DNA from: an uncultured Clostridium sp.
GTDB taxonomy: Bacteria > Bacillota > Clostridia > Clostridiales > Clostridiaceae
NCBI RefSeq assembly: GCF_937920395.1
Contig: NZ_CALEVF010000004.1
Span: forward strand, 1 to 25,272
Length of the DNA stretch: 25,272 nucleotides
Reading direction: 5' to 3'
The notes under the pieces were generated by a model that saw only the letters and a list, made by a program, of their open reading frames with translations, had not been told where the DNA came from and made no database searches. Both the position numbers and the translations under genes were made by a program. This document shows, piece after piece, positions 8,267 through 15,809 of the stretch (position 1 is its first letter; every line of letters begins with the position of its first letter).

Positions 8267-8835
8267 ACGTGATTTTCTATTCCATTTAGGTGGTCATAAA
8301 TATAATTAAGCATATTATTCTTACTTGTTTCATTAACAGGATTATTTAACTCCTTCTGCAAATTAAGTTTCTCGAATCTCTTATATAACTCACATAATTC
8401 TGTAAATCCGTCTTTATTTAAAATTTCTATTCCTTCAGTAAATATTTTGAATTTTAAACTTTCCCAATCACTGATTTTAAATTTCATCTTTAGTTTCAGA
8501 TTTAAAGGTCCGTCTTTACCTTTCTCTTGATTATAACATGCATCAAAAATATCTCCATTATAGTCAATTTCTGTTTTTATTAAATTTAGTAGATTATTTC
8601 TAATACTTAGAGATTTATTTCTTTCATTATTGATATCTATTTTTTTTGATGCATAATATCCTCCACCTATCCCAAACAAACTAGAAACAATGCTTGTTAA
8701 TATATTTGCTAAAGTTTGTTGACCAAAGTAACGAAGAAATAAAATAGAAACCAAAAAACCAGTTGTTATTATTACTAAAATACTTTTAACCTTCAATTTA
8801 AGTTTAAAATTGCTTATTTTAATTATATTTTCCAT
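8254..8835 (-). CDS. Small two-helix membrane protein of unknown function
   Basis: The 193-residue product has a basic N-terminus, two hydrophobic helices (about 18-35 and 41-62, the second with SLFGIGGGYYASKK), and a soluble, mostly helical C-terminal part of ~130 residues rich in Lys, Glu and Asn. The layout matches small membrane-anchored helical proteins, including putative effectors found in defence islands, but no family motif is seen and no function is claimed. GAGGTG lies 5 nt before the ATG. The terminator hairpin overlaps the last codons, so it is probably transcribed alone. Confidence 0.65.
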   Translation of the reverse strand: MENIIKISNFKLKLKVKSILVIITTGFLVSILFLRYFGQQTLANILTSIVSSLFGIGGGYYASKKIDINNERNKSLSIRNNLLNLIKTEIDYNGDIFDACYNQEKGKDGPLNLKLKMKFKISDWESLKFKIFTEGIEILNKDGFTELCELYKRFEKLNLQKELNNPVNETSKNNMLNYIYDHLNGIENHVRAN

Positions 8836-8951
8836 AGAAACACCTCTTACGTTTTAATTATGGACAAGAAGTAGAATTTAATGCATGGAAAATATAATCA
8901 CATTAAATTTTCATAGATACTTACCACTTTTTTCTTGTCCCTTGTTTGGCC

Positions 8952-9053
8952 CTACAATCTACGGTACCACTCAAATGAGGCTAATAGTTTATCAAACTCG
9001 GGTCTAGCAATTGTAGTTCCTGTGAAATTTGCTTTGTAAAGAATTACTACTTG
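8952..9053 (-). pseudogene. C-terminal coding fragment
   Basis: The minus strand reads 33 residues of convincing protein text, including TGTTIARPEFDKLLASFEWY, ending in TAG and preceded directly by an in-frame TAA with no start. It looks like the surviving tail of a deleted gene. The family is not recognised. Confidence 0.3.
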
Positions 9054-9089
9054 TTAAAAAAAATGAAGTAACTCAAAAAACTAAAAAAT

Positions 9090-9133
9090 AAAAAAGATAA
9101 GGTGATAAATTGATCCATCACCCTATCCTTTTT
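9090..9133 (-). terminator. Terminator of the 141-aa protein gene
   Basis: A 17-nt arm (9090-9106) pairs with 9117-9133. The two imperfect positions are G-U wobbles on the minus strand but A-C mismatches on the plus strand, so the hairpin is built for minus-strand RNA. It ends in a run of six T and overlaps the TAA stop of the 141-aa gene. Confidence 0.75.
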
Positions 9134-9557
9134 ATATAAGTAATAAATTTAAAGCATTATCTAAAATATCATTATCTATTTCTGGAATTCTTTTAGCTTC
9201 ACCTTTATGTTTATCAATGTTTATATATTTAATAAAGTAATCACAAGAATTATTTTTAGTATATAAATCAATTGTCTTTAATTTGTCTTTATTTATACTC
9301 AAATTAAATTTTTCTTTGAAATTAGGGTTATCTGCTGCTTCACTATATTTAACAATTATAACATCAGCATTTGGTAAATTTATTTCAAAATTATTTTCAT
9401 CTACTGGTTTAAAAACAATTTCTAATGTTTTATCAAATTTTTTTACCTCTGTATCTAAATTTTGTACTATTTCTTTTAAACAAGTTATTATATAGTCTTT
9501 TTTTAGAAAAGGTCTACGAAATTTATAAGCATATTCTTCTTTCCAGTTTTCACCCAT
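9132..9557 (-). CDS. Hypothetical protein, 141 aa
   Basis: No family is recognised. The protein is soluble and highly charged (Lys, Asp, Glu and Asn rich), with a helical start (KKDYIITCLKEIVQNLDTEV), a likely beta-rich middle (EIVFKPVDENNFEINLPNAD) and a helical C-terminus (DNDILDNALNLLLI). There is no signal peptide, membrane segment or cysteine pattern. AGGGG sits about 11 nt before the ATG, and a strand-specific terminator overlaps the stop, so it is a single-gene unit. It lies between a membrane protein gene and an integrase fragment. A role in the same accessory island is only contextual. Confidence 0.6.
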   Translation of the reverse strand: MGENWKEEYAYKFRRPFLKKDYIITCLKEIVQNLDTEVKKFDKTLEIVFKPVDENNFEINLPNADVIIVKYSEAADNPNFKEKFNLSINKDKLKTIDLYTKNNSCDYFIKYINIDKHKGEAKRIPEIDNDILDNALNLLLI

Positions 9558-9656
9558 TTTTTATACATCCCCTTATATTAGGTTAACCTCAAGTATATTC
9601 TTTTAATTATATAAATTAATTTAGATTAATATAACGAAACACTCAAAAATATCTTT

Positions 9657-9896
9657 TTAATACAAAAAATAAATAAGGTATAAGGCACTGATAAGGGGTA
9701 GCACCTTCAACATCTGCTTCGTTGTAAATTGAAAATATATTAATGCGTTTGTCACAGATTTATGGTCTAAATAGTATTTCAATTCTTTTATATCAATTTC
9801 AGATTCTGCCAAAAGAACCGCAGCGGTATGTTTTAAAGTATGAAAATGGTGTTTTTCTATATCACTTATATAATTATGGTCAGGAATAATTAAATC
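9657..9896 (-). pseudogene. Tyrosine recombinase/integrase, C-terminal remnant
   Basis: The minus strand reads ISDIEKHHFHTLKHTAAVLL, then AESEIDIKELKYYLDHKSVT and NALIYFQFTTKQ. This is the C-terminal catalytic domain of a phage-type tyrosine recombinase: the HTLxHT box, the second box (normally LGHxS, here LDHKS) and the nucleophile Tyr in the final strand. The HxxR arginine is Lys here, the reading frame is cut by TAG at 9897-9899, and the N-terminal domain is missing. A stretch in another frame just upstream (to about 9960, with NKYKSFTKMLGVV) may be more of the same gene after a frameshift. It marks the site of a former integrated element. Confidence 0.75.
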
Positions 9897-10005
9897 CTAT
9901 CTTATCAATTATTACGACCCCCAACATTTTTGTAAAACTCTTGTATTTATTCGAGGTTACTTTTTGATAATGAATGATGAAAATTAAAAACCATACAAGA
10001 TAATA

Positions 10006-11103
10006 CTATTTTCTTAATTTTTGTTTCCCAATCACTTTACTATTAGTATCCATCTTAAATGTAGATTTAGCTTCATTCGTAGTAAAATATATATTGCCTA
10101 TAACTTTAGCATCTATTAAATGAAAATTCTTCGATGAAACATAAATATTACCTTTGAAAGTTCCATGTTCTATAATCGTTTGTGGACTATTAACCGTTAA
10201 CTTTGGCACATTCAAACACAATCTATCATTTATGTTACTATATTTCTTTCGCCAGTATAGATCTATCTTACGTTCTAAAATATATTTACCATTAGCATCT
10301 TTTTTACCATTTTTATACTCACCATTAACTACAAGATTTTTATCTGTAGTTATATTTTTTAGTATTACAATAATACATGTACCATTGCTACCTATAGCTT
10401 TTTCAAAATCAACTCGATTGCTTACTACTGAAGCTAATTTTTTTTTAGTTGGTGTTACTAACACTAGTTTTCCAGTTACTTTGCTTTTAGTATCCATCCT
10501 AAATGTATGTTTTGCCTCATTCGTTGTAAAACACACATTGCCCTTAACTGTAGCATCTATTAAATGAAAATTCCTTGATGAAACATAAATGTTACCTTTA
10601 AAAGTTCCATGTTCTATATTGGTTTGAGGACTATTAATAGTTAATTTTGGAACAGTTAAACTTAATTTAGCCGTTATCTTCTTATCTTTGTCTTGCCTGT
10701 ATAAATTTATCTTACGTTCCCCAATATATTTACCACTAGCATTTTTTTTATCATTGCTATATTTACCATCAACTATAAGATCTTTATCGATAGTTAGATT
10801 TTTTGTTATTGTAATAATACGTGTACCCTTGCTACTTATCGCCTTTTCAAAAGTAATTGGAGTACTTACTATTGAATTTGCATTTATTGCATTTATTGCA
10901 TTTGATATTGCTTTCCATTGTGTTGTATGCACTTTGTTTGCTACTTTTGGAGTTGCTTTTGGTAAGGTTGCAGTTGCTTTTTTTACTACACTTGGAGCTA
11001 TTTTCGGACTTGTTGTTTTTAATATGGTTGTGGGTTGCTTAGCACATCCTACAAGTAATACAGTTAATATAACTGATGTTAATAATATAATCTTTGATTT
11101 CAT
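10006..11103 (-). CDS. Lipoprotein with two tandem ~137-residue repeats
   Basis: The 365-residue product has a lipoprotein signal peptide with lipobox LVGC and acylated Cys20, then a Thr/Pro/Lys/Ala-rich linker (about 25-60). Two homologous repeats follow: 79-215 and 227-363. Each runs FEKAI, a KNxTxDKxLxVxGxY stretch, GKYIxERKIxLY, xVPKLTxNSPQTxIEHGTF, KGNIYVSS, NFHLIDA, GNxxFTTNEA and FxMDTxSKVxGK. The repeat text suggests parallel beta-helix or bactofilin-like turns on the outside of the membrane, but no enzyme motif is seen. The start has GGGGG 7 nt upstream and a near-consensus promoter (TTGTTA-17-TATAAT). It is probably a surface lipoprotein of structural or binding type. I do not assign a function. 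Confidence 0.75.
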   Translation of the reverse strand: MKSKIILLTSVILTVLLVGCAKQPTTILKTTSPKIAPSVVKKATATLPKATPKVANKVHTTQWKAISNAINAINANSIVSTPITFEKAISSKGTRIITITKNLTIDKDLIVDGKYSNDKKNASGKYIGERKINLYRQDKDKKITAKLSLTVPKLTINSPQTNIEHGTFKGNIYVSSRNFHLIDATVKGNVCFTTNEAKHTFRMDTKSKVTGKLVLVTPTKKKLASVVSNRVDFEKAIGSNGTCIIVILKNITTDKNLVVNGEYKNGKKDANGKYILERKIDLYWRKKYSNINDRLCLNVPKLTVNSPQTIIEHGTFKGNIYVSSKNFHLIDAKVIGNIYFTTNEAKSTFKMDTNSKVIGKQKLRK

Positions 11104-11144
11104 CAGAAATCCCCCTTGTTAATAACAATAATTCTACTTCACTT

Positions 11145-11178
11145 ATTATAATGCATATTTGTACTCATAACAAATATG
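11145..11178 (-). promoter_or_regulatory. Promoter and inverted repeat upstream of the lipoprotein gene
   Basis: On the minus strand TTGTTA (11173-11168) and TATAAT (11150-11145) are separated by exactly 17 nt, 42 nt upstream of the lipoprotein ATG. A perfect 9-bp inverted repeat, CATATTTGT (11154-11162) and ACAAATATG (11170-11178), covers the spacer and -35, so a repressor could act here. Confidence 0.65.
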
Positions 11179-11887
11179 ATCTTATAATAATATAGAACGC
11201 ACATATAGTGATAAAATATTACTAAAAAAATTCTATCAGGTAGAAGTAGTTGTATGGATCTAAGTTACTAGTGTAGATTTATTTAATTATTTTTTATTCT
11301 ATAGGAACAATAGCTAAATATACCACCTATTGTCTATGAATGATGGTTGGACAATAATTTGATAAGTTATAAACTAAAATGACCATATAATAAAAGATAG
11401 AAACTCTATTACAACGTTAAATGGCTAAGCCATCATTAGTAATTTCCTATAAATTTGATTGCTTCCTTCTTATATGTTCTTTCAACTTCATCAATTAAAA
11501 CATTTATTATCTGATTTAATAATCGTTATCATATGTGATCTTACGCTACCCATATAAAATAATTAGACGTTATAAATATTTTATGCTAAAATCTAAATAT
11601 AATATTTTTTAAAAAATATCTCTTGTAATAAAAAGTTATATATGGAATATTTACATAATAACATTACCATTTAGAATTGCAATTACATGTGAAAAATGAA
11701 ACTTGTTGGGGGAATAGTTTTGTTAATTTCTGTGACATAATTATTTTTATAATTTTTTAATTCTAAAAAATATACAATTAGCTTTAATATGTGCAGAAAT
11801 TAGGATGGAGTTTATATTTTCAATAATGGTTAACATGTGAGTGACTATAGATATTATGTAATTCTATAAAAATTGGTTTAGTTTTAG
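11179..11887. other. Intergenic region with one coding trace
   Basis: There is no complete gene in about 700 nt. A minus-strand coding trace lies at 11436-11525, next to the small palindrome ATGGCTAAGCCAT (11421-11433). The rest is A/T-rich sequence with interrupted frames. Confidence 0.4.
11436..11525 (-). pseudogene. C-terminal coding fragment
   Basis: The minus strand reads 29 residues, ending in DEVERTYKKEAIKFIGNY and TAA, with a stop directly before it and no start. The text is amphipathic and protein-like. It is probably the tail of a lost gene; the family is unknown. Confidence 0.25.
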
Positions 11888-11937
11888 ACGCCTAAATGAA
11901 ACGCCTAGAATCTTTATTTTAAACAATTATAATTGTT
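11888..11937 (+). promoter_or_regulatory. Direct repeat and palindromic -10 region upstream of the DUF4352 gene
   Basis: ACGCCTA occurs twice (11888-11894, 11901-11907) on a 13-nt spacing. It is followed by the perfect 16-bp palindrome AACAATTATAATTGTT (11922-11937), which contains a TATAAT. No good -35 is seen at 17 nt. The repeats sit where one would bind an activator, so an activator-dependent promoter is a reasonable guess. Confidence 0.35.
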
Positions 11938-11965
11938 ATATCAATAAGAACAAGGGGAGATATCA

Positions 11966-12505
11966 ATGAATAATAATAAACGTATTATAGTTTCAATTAT
12001 AATAACTATAGTTGTAGTAATAGTTGGAGGTTTTACTATATATAATATAGTAGCATCAAAAAAAGCTAAAAAAAGCTTAAACTCAAGTATAACTAGCACA
12101 TTACTTCCAAATGTTAAAGACTTCTACAAAATTGGTCAAGCTATAAAAATTAATGATATATCCATGGTAATTGATAAAATTGAAATATCAAATGGGACGA
12201 AAACGGATAGGCCAGATGAAGGAACTGAATATTTAATTGTAACCGTAACAATTAAGAACGGAAATAAAAGTAAGATACACTATGACGATAATGATTTTCA
12301 AATACAAGATTCTAGCGGAGGAATTAATAATTCTGTAATAACAACGATGAATGCATACCAAACGTTCAAAAGCGGCACCTTACCACCTAATGGAGATGTT
12401 ACAGGTACTATGACATTTCTACCAGTAAATGGTGCTACAGGATTGAGTGTAAACTATAATGGAGATATATTTGGACATAATATAATTCATTTTAAATTAA
12501 ACTAA
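11966..12505 (+). CDS. Membrane-anchored DUF4352 domain protein
   Basis: The 179-residue product has a basic N-terminus and one hydrophobic helix (about 7-27) acting as signal anchor. A short Lys/Ser linker is followed by a DUF4352 immunoglobulin-like domain (about 54-175), with its typical FYKIGQAIKINDISMVIDKI opening, EGTEYLIVTVTIKNGNKS, and the closing GTLPPNGDVTGTMTFLPV. There is no lipobox. DUF4352 proteins are exported, envelope-attached and of unknown binding partner. GGGGAG lies about 6 nt before the ATG. The last codons and stop form the left arm of a 24-bp perfect hairpin. The gene is convergent with the dlt operon. Confidence 0.85.
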   Translation: MNNNKRIIVSIIITIVVVIVGGFTIYNIVASKKAKKSLNSSITSTLLPNVKDFYKIGQAIKINDISMVIDKIEISNGTKTDRPDEGTEYLIVTVTIKNGNKSKIHYDDNDFQIQDSSGGINNSVITTMNAYQTFKSGTLPPNGDVTGTMTFLPVNGATGLSVNYNGDIFGHNIIHFKLN

Positions 12506-12546
12506 TAGCAAAATCAACGTGGATTAGTTTAATTTAAAATGAATTA
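12483..12546. terminator. 24-bp perfect hairpin overlapping the DUF4352 stop codon
   Basis: Positions 12483-12506 and 12523-12546 are exact reverse complements (24 bp) around a 16-nt loop. The left arm contains the last seven codons and the TAA of the DUF4352 gene. It is very A/T-rich and is followed by A-rich rather than T-rich sequence on the plus strand, so a role in mRNA 3'-end stability is as likely as termination. Confidence 0.6.
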
Positions 12547-12557
12547 ATAAAAAATAA

Positions 12558-12616
12558 AGTGATAATAATTGAACTGTCCCCTATTCACTTGACAGGGGTA
12601 ATTCATTATTATCACT
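12558..12616 (-). terminator. Composite hairpin, likely dlt operon terminator
   Basis: AGTGATAATAAT (12558-12569) pairs perfectly with ATTATTATCACT (12605-12616), and an inner CCCCT/AGGGG pair (12578-12582, 12594-12598) adds a GC clamp. On the minus strand the stem is followed by TTTATTTTTTATT, so it would end transcripts coming from dltD. The inner sequence TGAACTGTCCCC also resembles insertion-sequence ends, so a mobile origin is possible. Confidence 0.5.
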
Positions 12617-12827
12617 CTTTAAATTACATTTCTTTTATTTATCTACTGTTTAGATATCTGTTATTAATTTCTTTAAGTCTTAACCTATTTCATCATATAA
12701 CAGAGACTAATAATATTATGTTTAAAACTGAGTATATATATAAGTAACTTTTATATCAGGCTGAAATATAAATAAATAACTGCATCCTAAAATAACAATT
12801 GTATACATAGCAGTCATTAAAACTATA

Positions 12828-14027
12828 TTATTGTTTATTTTCGTTATAATATTTATCAATAGCTTTATCAACATACACCCAACCTTTCCATCCTAAGTGC
12901 TCAGTATCCATTAAGAAGTATTTTTTATTTTCATATTTTGAAAAGTCGGCAACCTCAAATCCATAAGATTTAACTATAGCATCTGTCTTTTTATAGTAAG
13001 CTATCCTATCACTTTTATTAAATCCAGCATAGTCATCCCATTTGCCATTCACGGGTATATTTAAAATAAGCGGTTTAATTCCTTCCTCTTTGCAAACATC
13101 TAACAATAATTTAAAATCTTCATATTCTGGAGAAACTTTGTAAGAGTCATTTTTCATCGACCCCTTTATATTTCGAAGATTTCCTTTAATTTCGTACTTA
13201 TACACCTTAGCATCCATACCGAATTTATTATTTTTAGATCTTGATTTAGCAACTAATGTAGCTTTTTTCAATTCTGCATTCCAGTTAGTGTTTGTATATT
13301 GAAGATTAGTAACTTTTGAAAGCTTAGGATTAAGTTTAAGGTCCTTACTACTATTTATATCGTCCCTTAAGGTTAATAATTCATATCTTATCCAATAATA
13401 AGGGGTAATTAAGTATCTCTTAGATATACTCATAAAATCTGTTTTACTATAAAGAGAACAATACATCTTTATCATATTAAATTGTTTATTAGGATGTCCG
13501 TGCAAAATTGATACTATTCTTTTAGAAAACGCCTCCTTTGTAGTTAAGCTTATATCTTTATTAAACAAAAAACCATACACTTGTAGTTCAGAAGAATTTG
13601 CTTCAAATTCAAATTGTTTGATACCTTGTGGTATAAACCATTGAGGTGAAAGTACGAAAACTACTTTTTGTCCCTTTAGGCTTTTTCCAAGTGCCCCAAA
13701 ATCAACAGCGTGAACTAAGGATTTATAACCTCCTCGTCCTATAAGATTGATTTGAAACCCAGCTTTTTTGTTTTTAAAAAAATTAATAGGATGGACAAAA
13801 TATTTAGTGTTTTCTATTAACTCAGATGAACCAAACATAAAAAGATTATCTCCCTCTTTTGCTCCCAATTTCTGAAGTTCTACACTTTTAAATTTATTTC
13901 GAGATAAATTTTCCCCATATTGATCATAATATGTTTTTGAAGTCGCACCATCATAATAGATAATAAAACAAAACAAAATGATAATACTAAGAATAACAGA
14001 ACAACCCAAAGCTATAATTTTTTTCAT
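12828..14027 (-). CDS. dltD: DltD, second copy (teichoic acid D-alanyl transfer)
   Basis: The 399-residue product has a signal-anchor helix (about 4-24) and an extracytoplasmic SGNH-hydrolase-like DltD domain. The nucleophile motif GSSE is at 66-69 and the Asp-x-x-His pair is in MDTEHLGW (Asp374, His377). DltD acts outside the membrane in the last step of D-alanine transfer to teichoic acids. Its start overlaps the stop of the upstream dltC copy (TAATG). By eye it is roughly 85-90% identical to the first DltD. Differences cluster in the N-terminal helix and around residues 225-250, where this copy reads DLKLNPKLSKVTNLQYTNTN. All catalytic motifs are intact, so it should be active. It is the last gene of the dlt transcript. 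Confidence 0.93.
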   Translation of the reverse strand: MKKIIALGCSVILSIIILFCFIIYYDGATSKTYYDQYGENLSRNKFKSVELQKLGAKEGDNLFMFGSSELIENTKYFVHPINFFKNKKAGFQINLIGRGGYKSLVHAVDFGALGKSLKGQKVVFVLSPQWFIPQGIKQFEFEANSSELQVYGFLFNKDISLTTKEAFSKRIVSILHGHPNKQFNMIKMYCSLYSKTDFMSISKRYLITPYYWIRYELLTLRDDINSSKDLKLNPKLSKVTNLQYTNTNWNAELKKATLVAKSRSKNNKFGMDAKVYKYEIKGNLRNIKGSMKNDSYKVSPEYEDFKLLLDVCKEEGIKPLILNIPVNGKWDDYAGFNKSDRIAYYKKTDAIVKSYGFEVADFSKYENKKYFLMDTEHLGWKGWVYVDKAIDKYYNENKQ

Positions 14028-14266
14028 TACATTTTACGTTCAATGTGTGTTTGAATGTATTCAATAATTTTATTTGGTGTTTCTATATCCTTCCTTGTAA
14101 CAATAGCAGGGTCAAGTTTAATATTAAAATTATCCTCTATTGCTACAATAAGTTCAATTATGCCTAATGAATCTAGCCTTCCACTATCAAATAAATTCAC
14201 ATTACCTTCTTTACGTAAATCTTCACCAGTAATTTCTTCTAATATATTGTAAATTGATTCTTCCAT
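14027..14266 (-). CDS. dltC: DltC, second copy (D-alanyl carrier protein)
   Basis: This 79-residue acyl carrier protein has the phosphopantetheine attachment site at Ser33 in FDSGRLDSLGIIEL, a four-helix carrier layout and the usual DltC length. It carries D-alanine as a thioester from DltA to the DltB/DltD membrane machinery. It differs from the first DltC in only a few residues, all at the C-terminus (KIIEYIQTHIERKM versus KIIKYIQTHSDGKM). AGGAGG lies about 9 nt before the ATG, stronger than the AGGGGG of copy one. The stop overlaps the dltD start. The strong conservation suggests selection on, or gene conversion between, the two copies. Confidence 0.95.
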   Translation of the reverse strand: MEESIYNILEEITGEDLRKEGNVNLFDSGRLDSLGIIELIVAIEDNFNIKLDPAIVTRKDIETPNKIIEYIQTHIERKM

Positions 14267-14280
14267 ATAAATTCCTCCTT

Positions 14281-14316
14281 TTATTTAAACAAATATCTTG
14301 AAAATATCAAAAATCT
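14281..14316 (-). pseudogene. Fossil of the dltB 3' end
   Basis: On the minus strand ATATTTTCAAGATATTTGTT then TAAATAA matches the genuine dltB end (ATATTTTCAGGATATTTGTT then TAAATAA at 15810 and up) with few changes. It is a non-functional by-product of the dltCD duplication. Confidence 0.8.
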
Positions 14317-14353
14317 AAACAATTGTACACATAGCAGTCATAATATAACTATA

Positions 14354-15556
14354 TTATTTTTTATTTTCGTTATAATAGTTAGCAATAGCTTGGTCAATAT
14401 ACACCCATCCCGTCCATCCTAAGTGCTCAGTATCCATTAGAAAGTATTTTTTATTTTCATATTTTGAAAAGTCGGCAACCTCAAATCCATAAGACTTGGC
14501 CATTTCATCTGTCTTTTTATAATAAGCCATCCTATCACTTTTATTAAATCCAGCATAGTCATCCCATTGGCCATTCACAGGTATATTTAAAATAAGTGGT
14601 TTAATTCCTTCCTCTTTGCAAACATCTAACAATAATTTAAAATCTTCATATTCCGGAGAAACTTTATAAGAGTCATTTTTCATCGTCCCCTTTATATTTC
14701 GAAGATTTCCTTTAATTTCATATTTATACACCTTATCATCCATACCGAATTTATTATTTTTAGATCCTGATTTAGCAACTAATGTAGCTTTTTTCAATTC
14801 TGCACTCCAGTTAATAGCTGTATGCTTAGAACTGGTAGTTTTGGAATTAAGCTTAAGGACCTTGCTGGTATGTATATCGTCCCTTAAAGTTAGCAATTCA
14901 TATCTTATCCAATAATAAGGGGTAAGTAAGTATCTCTTAGATGTACTCATAAAATCTGTTTTACTATAAAGAGAACAATATGTACTTATCCGATTAAATT
15001 GTTTATTAGGATGTCCTTGCAAAATCGATACTATTCTTTTAGAAAACTCTTGCTTTGTAGTTAAGCTTATATCTTTATTAAACAAAAAACCGTACACTTG
15101 TAGTTCAGAAGAATTTAATTCAAGTTCAAATTGCTTGAGACCTTCCGGTATAAACCATTGAGGCGAAAGATTGAAAACTACTTTTTGTCCCTTCAGGCTT
15201 TTTCCAAGTGCTCCAAAATCTGCAGCGTGAACTAAGGATTTATAACCTCCCCGTCCTATAAAATTCATTTGAAACCCAGCTTTTTTGTTTTTGAAAAAAT
15301 TAATAGGATGAACATAATATTTAGTATTTTCTATTATTTCAGATGAACCAAACATAAAAACATTATCGCCCTTTTTTGTTCCCAATTTCTGAAGTTCTAC
15401 ACTTTTAAATTTATTTCGGGATAAATTTTCCCCATATTGATCATAATATTTTTTTGAATTTATGCCATCATAATGGCTAATAAAACAAAACAAAAGGATA
15501 ATACAAATAAAAATTAAAATAGAAATAGAACAAACCAAAGCTCTAATTTTTTTCAT
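14354..15556 (-). CDS. dltD: DltD, first copy (teichoic acid D-alanyl transfer)
   Basis: The 400-residue DltD has a signal-anchor helix (about 5-27), the GSSE nucleophile motif at 70-73 and Asp375/His378 in MDTEHLGW near the C-terminus. It works on the outer face of the membrane in D-alanylation of teichoic or lipoteichoic acid. The start overlaps the stop of the upstream dltC by one base (TAATG), which implies translational coupling. The usual family length and all motifs are present. A direct, diverged copy follows downstream, so the operon encodes two DltD proteins. The regions that vary between them are the anchor helix and the segment near residues 225-255, which is shorter here. Confidence 0.93.
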   Translation of the reverse strand: MKKIRALVCSISILIFICIILLFCFISHYDGINSKKYYDQYGENLSRNKFKSVELQKLGTKKGDNVFMFGSSEIIENTKYYVHPINFFKNKKAGFQMNFIGRGGYKSLVHAADFGALGKSLKGQKVVFNLSPQWFIPEGLKQFELELNSSELQVYGFLFNKDISLTTKQEFSKRIVSILQGHPNKQFNRISTYCSLYSKTDFMSTSKRYLLTPYYWIRYELLTLRDDIHTSKVLKLNSKTTSSKHTAINWSAELKKATLVAKSGSKNNKFGMDDKVYKYEIKGNLRNIKGTMKNDSYKVSPEYEDFKLLLDVCKEEGIKPLILNIPVNGQWDDYAGFNKSDRMAYYKKTDEMAKSYGFEVADFSKYENKKYFLMDTEHLGWTGWVYIDQAIANYYNENKK

Positions 15557-15795
15557 TACATTTTACCATCGGAATGTGTTTGAATGTATTTAATAATTTT
15601 GTTTGGTGTTTCTATATCCTTCCTTGTAACAATAGCAGGGTCAAGTTTAATATTAAAGTTATCTTCTATTGCTACAATAAGTTCAATTATGCCTAATGAA
15701 TCTAGTCTTCCACTATCAAATAAATTTACATTACCTTCTTTACGTAAATCCTCACCAGTAATTTCTTCTAATATATTGTAAATTGATTCTTCCAT
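15556..15795 (-). CDS. dltC: DltC, first copy (D-alanyl carrier protein)
   Basis: This 79-residue D-alanyl carrier protein has the phosphopantetheine Ser33 in LDSLG. It receives D-alanine from DltA and hands it on at the membrane. The gene starts 14 nt after dltB, with a GGGGG about 9 nt before the ATG, and its stop overlaps the dltD start. The C-terminal five residues (SDGKM) differ from the second copy (IERKM), and otherwise the two are nearly identical. Confidence 0.95.
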   Translation of the reverse strand: MEESIYNILEEITGEDLRKEGNVNLFDSGRLDSLGIIELIVAIEDNFNIKLDPAIVTRKDIETPNKIIKYIQTHSDGKM

Positions 15796-15809
15796 ATAAA
15801 TTCCCCCTT

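Larger units (their letters stand above)
12797..14320 (-). repeat. Tandem duplication unit 2 (dltB tail-dltC-dltD)
   Basis: This unit is a diverged direct copy of 14321-15850, about 1.52-1.53 kb. Both end with the same sequence on the minus strand, reading ATGACTGCTATGT then TACAATTGTT (12797-12814 and 14321-14341). Just upstream of the dltC copy, 14281-14316 still reads like the last codons and TAA of dltB (I-F-S-R-Y-L-F-K), although the real dltB stops at 15810. The fossil fixes the left breakpoint within the dltB 3' end. Confidence 0.85.

Noticed and set aside
10880..10910. Short tandem repeat of TTGCATTTA considered as a phase-variable tract
   Set aside because: The 9-nt unit keeps the reading frame (it encodes Asn-Ala-Ile repeats) and has only about three copies, so it would alter length slightly rather than switch the gene.
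10154..11122. Long hydrophobic open frames antisense to the lipoprotein gene
   Set aside because: They are mirror images of the repetitive Lys/Thr-rich lipoprotein codons, have no ribosome binding sites, and the lipoprotein strand has a clear promoter, lipobox and repeat structure.
12559..12747. 62-codon plus-strand frame after the DUF4352 gene
   Set aside because: It begins inside a terminator-like hairpin, has no ribosome binding site, and is low-complexity hydrophobic text typical of A/T-rich intergenic DNA.
14055..15781. Two 65-codon plus-strand frames inside the dltC genes
   Set aside because: Both are antisense shadows; their similarity to each other only reflects the dltC duplication.
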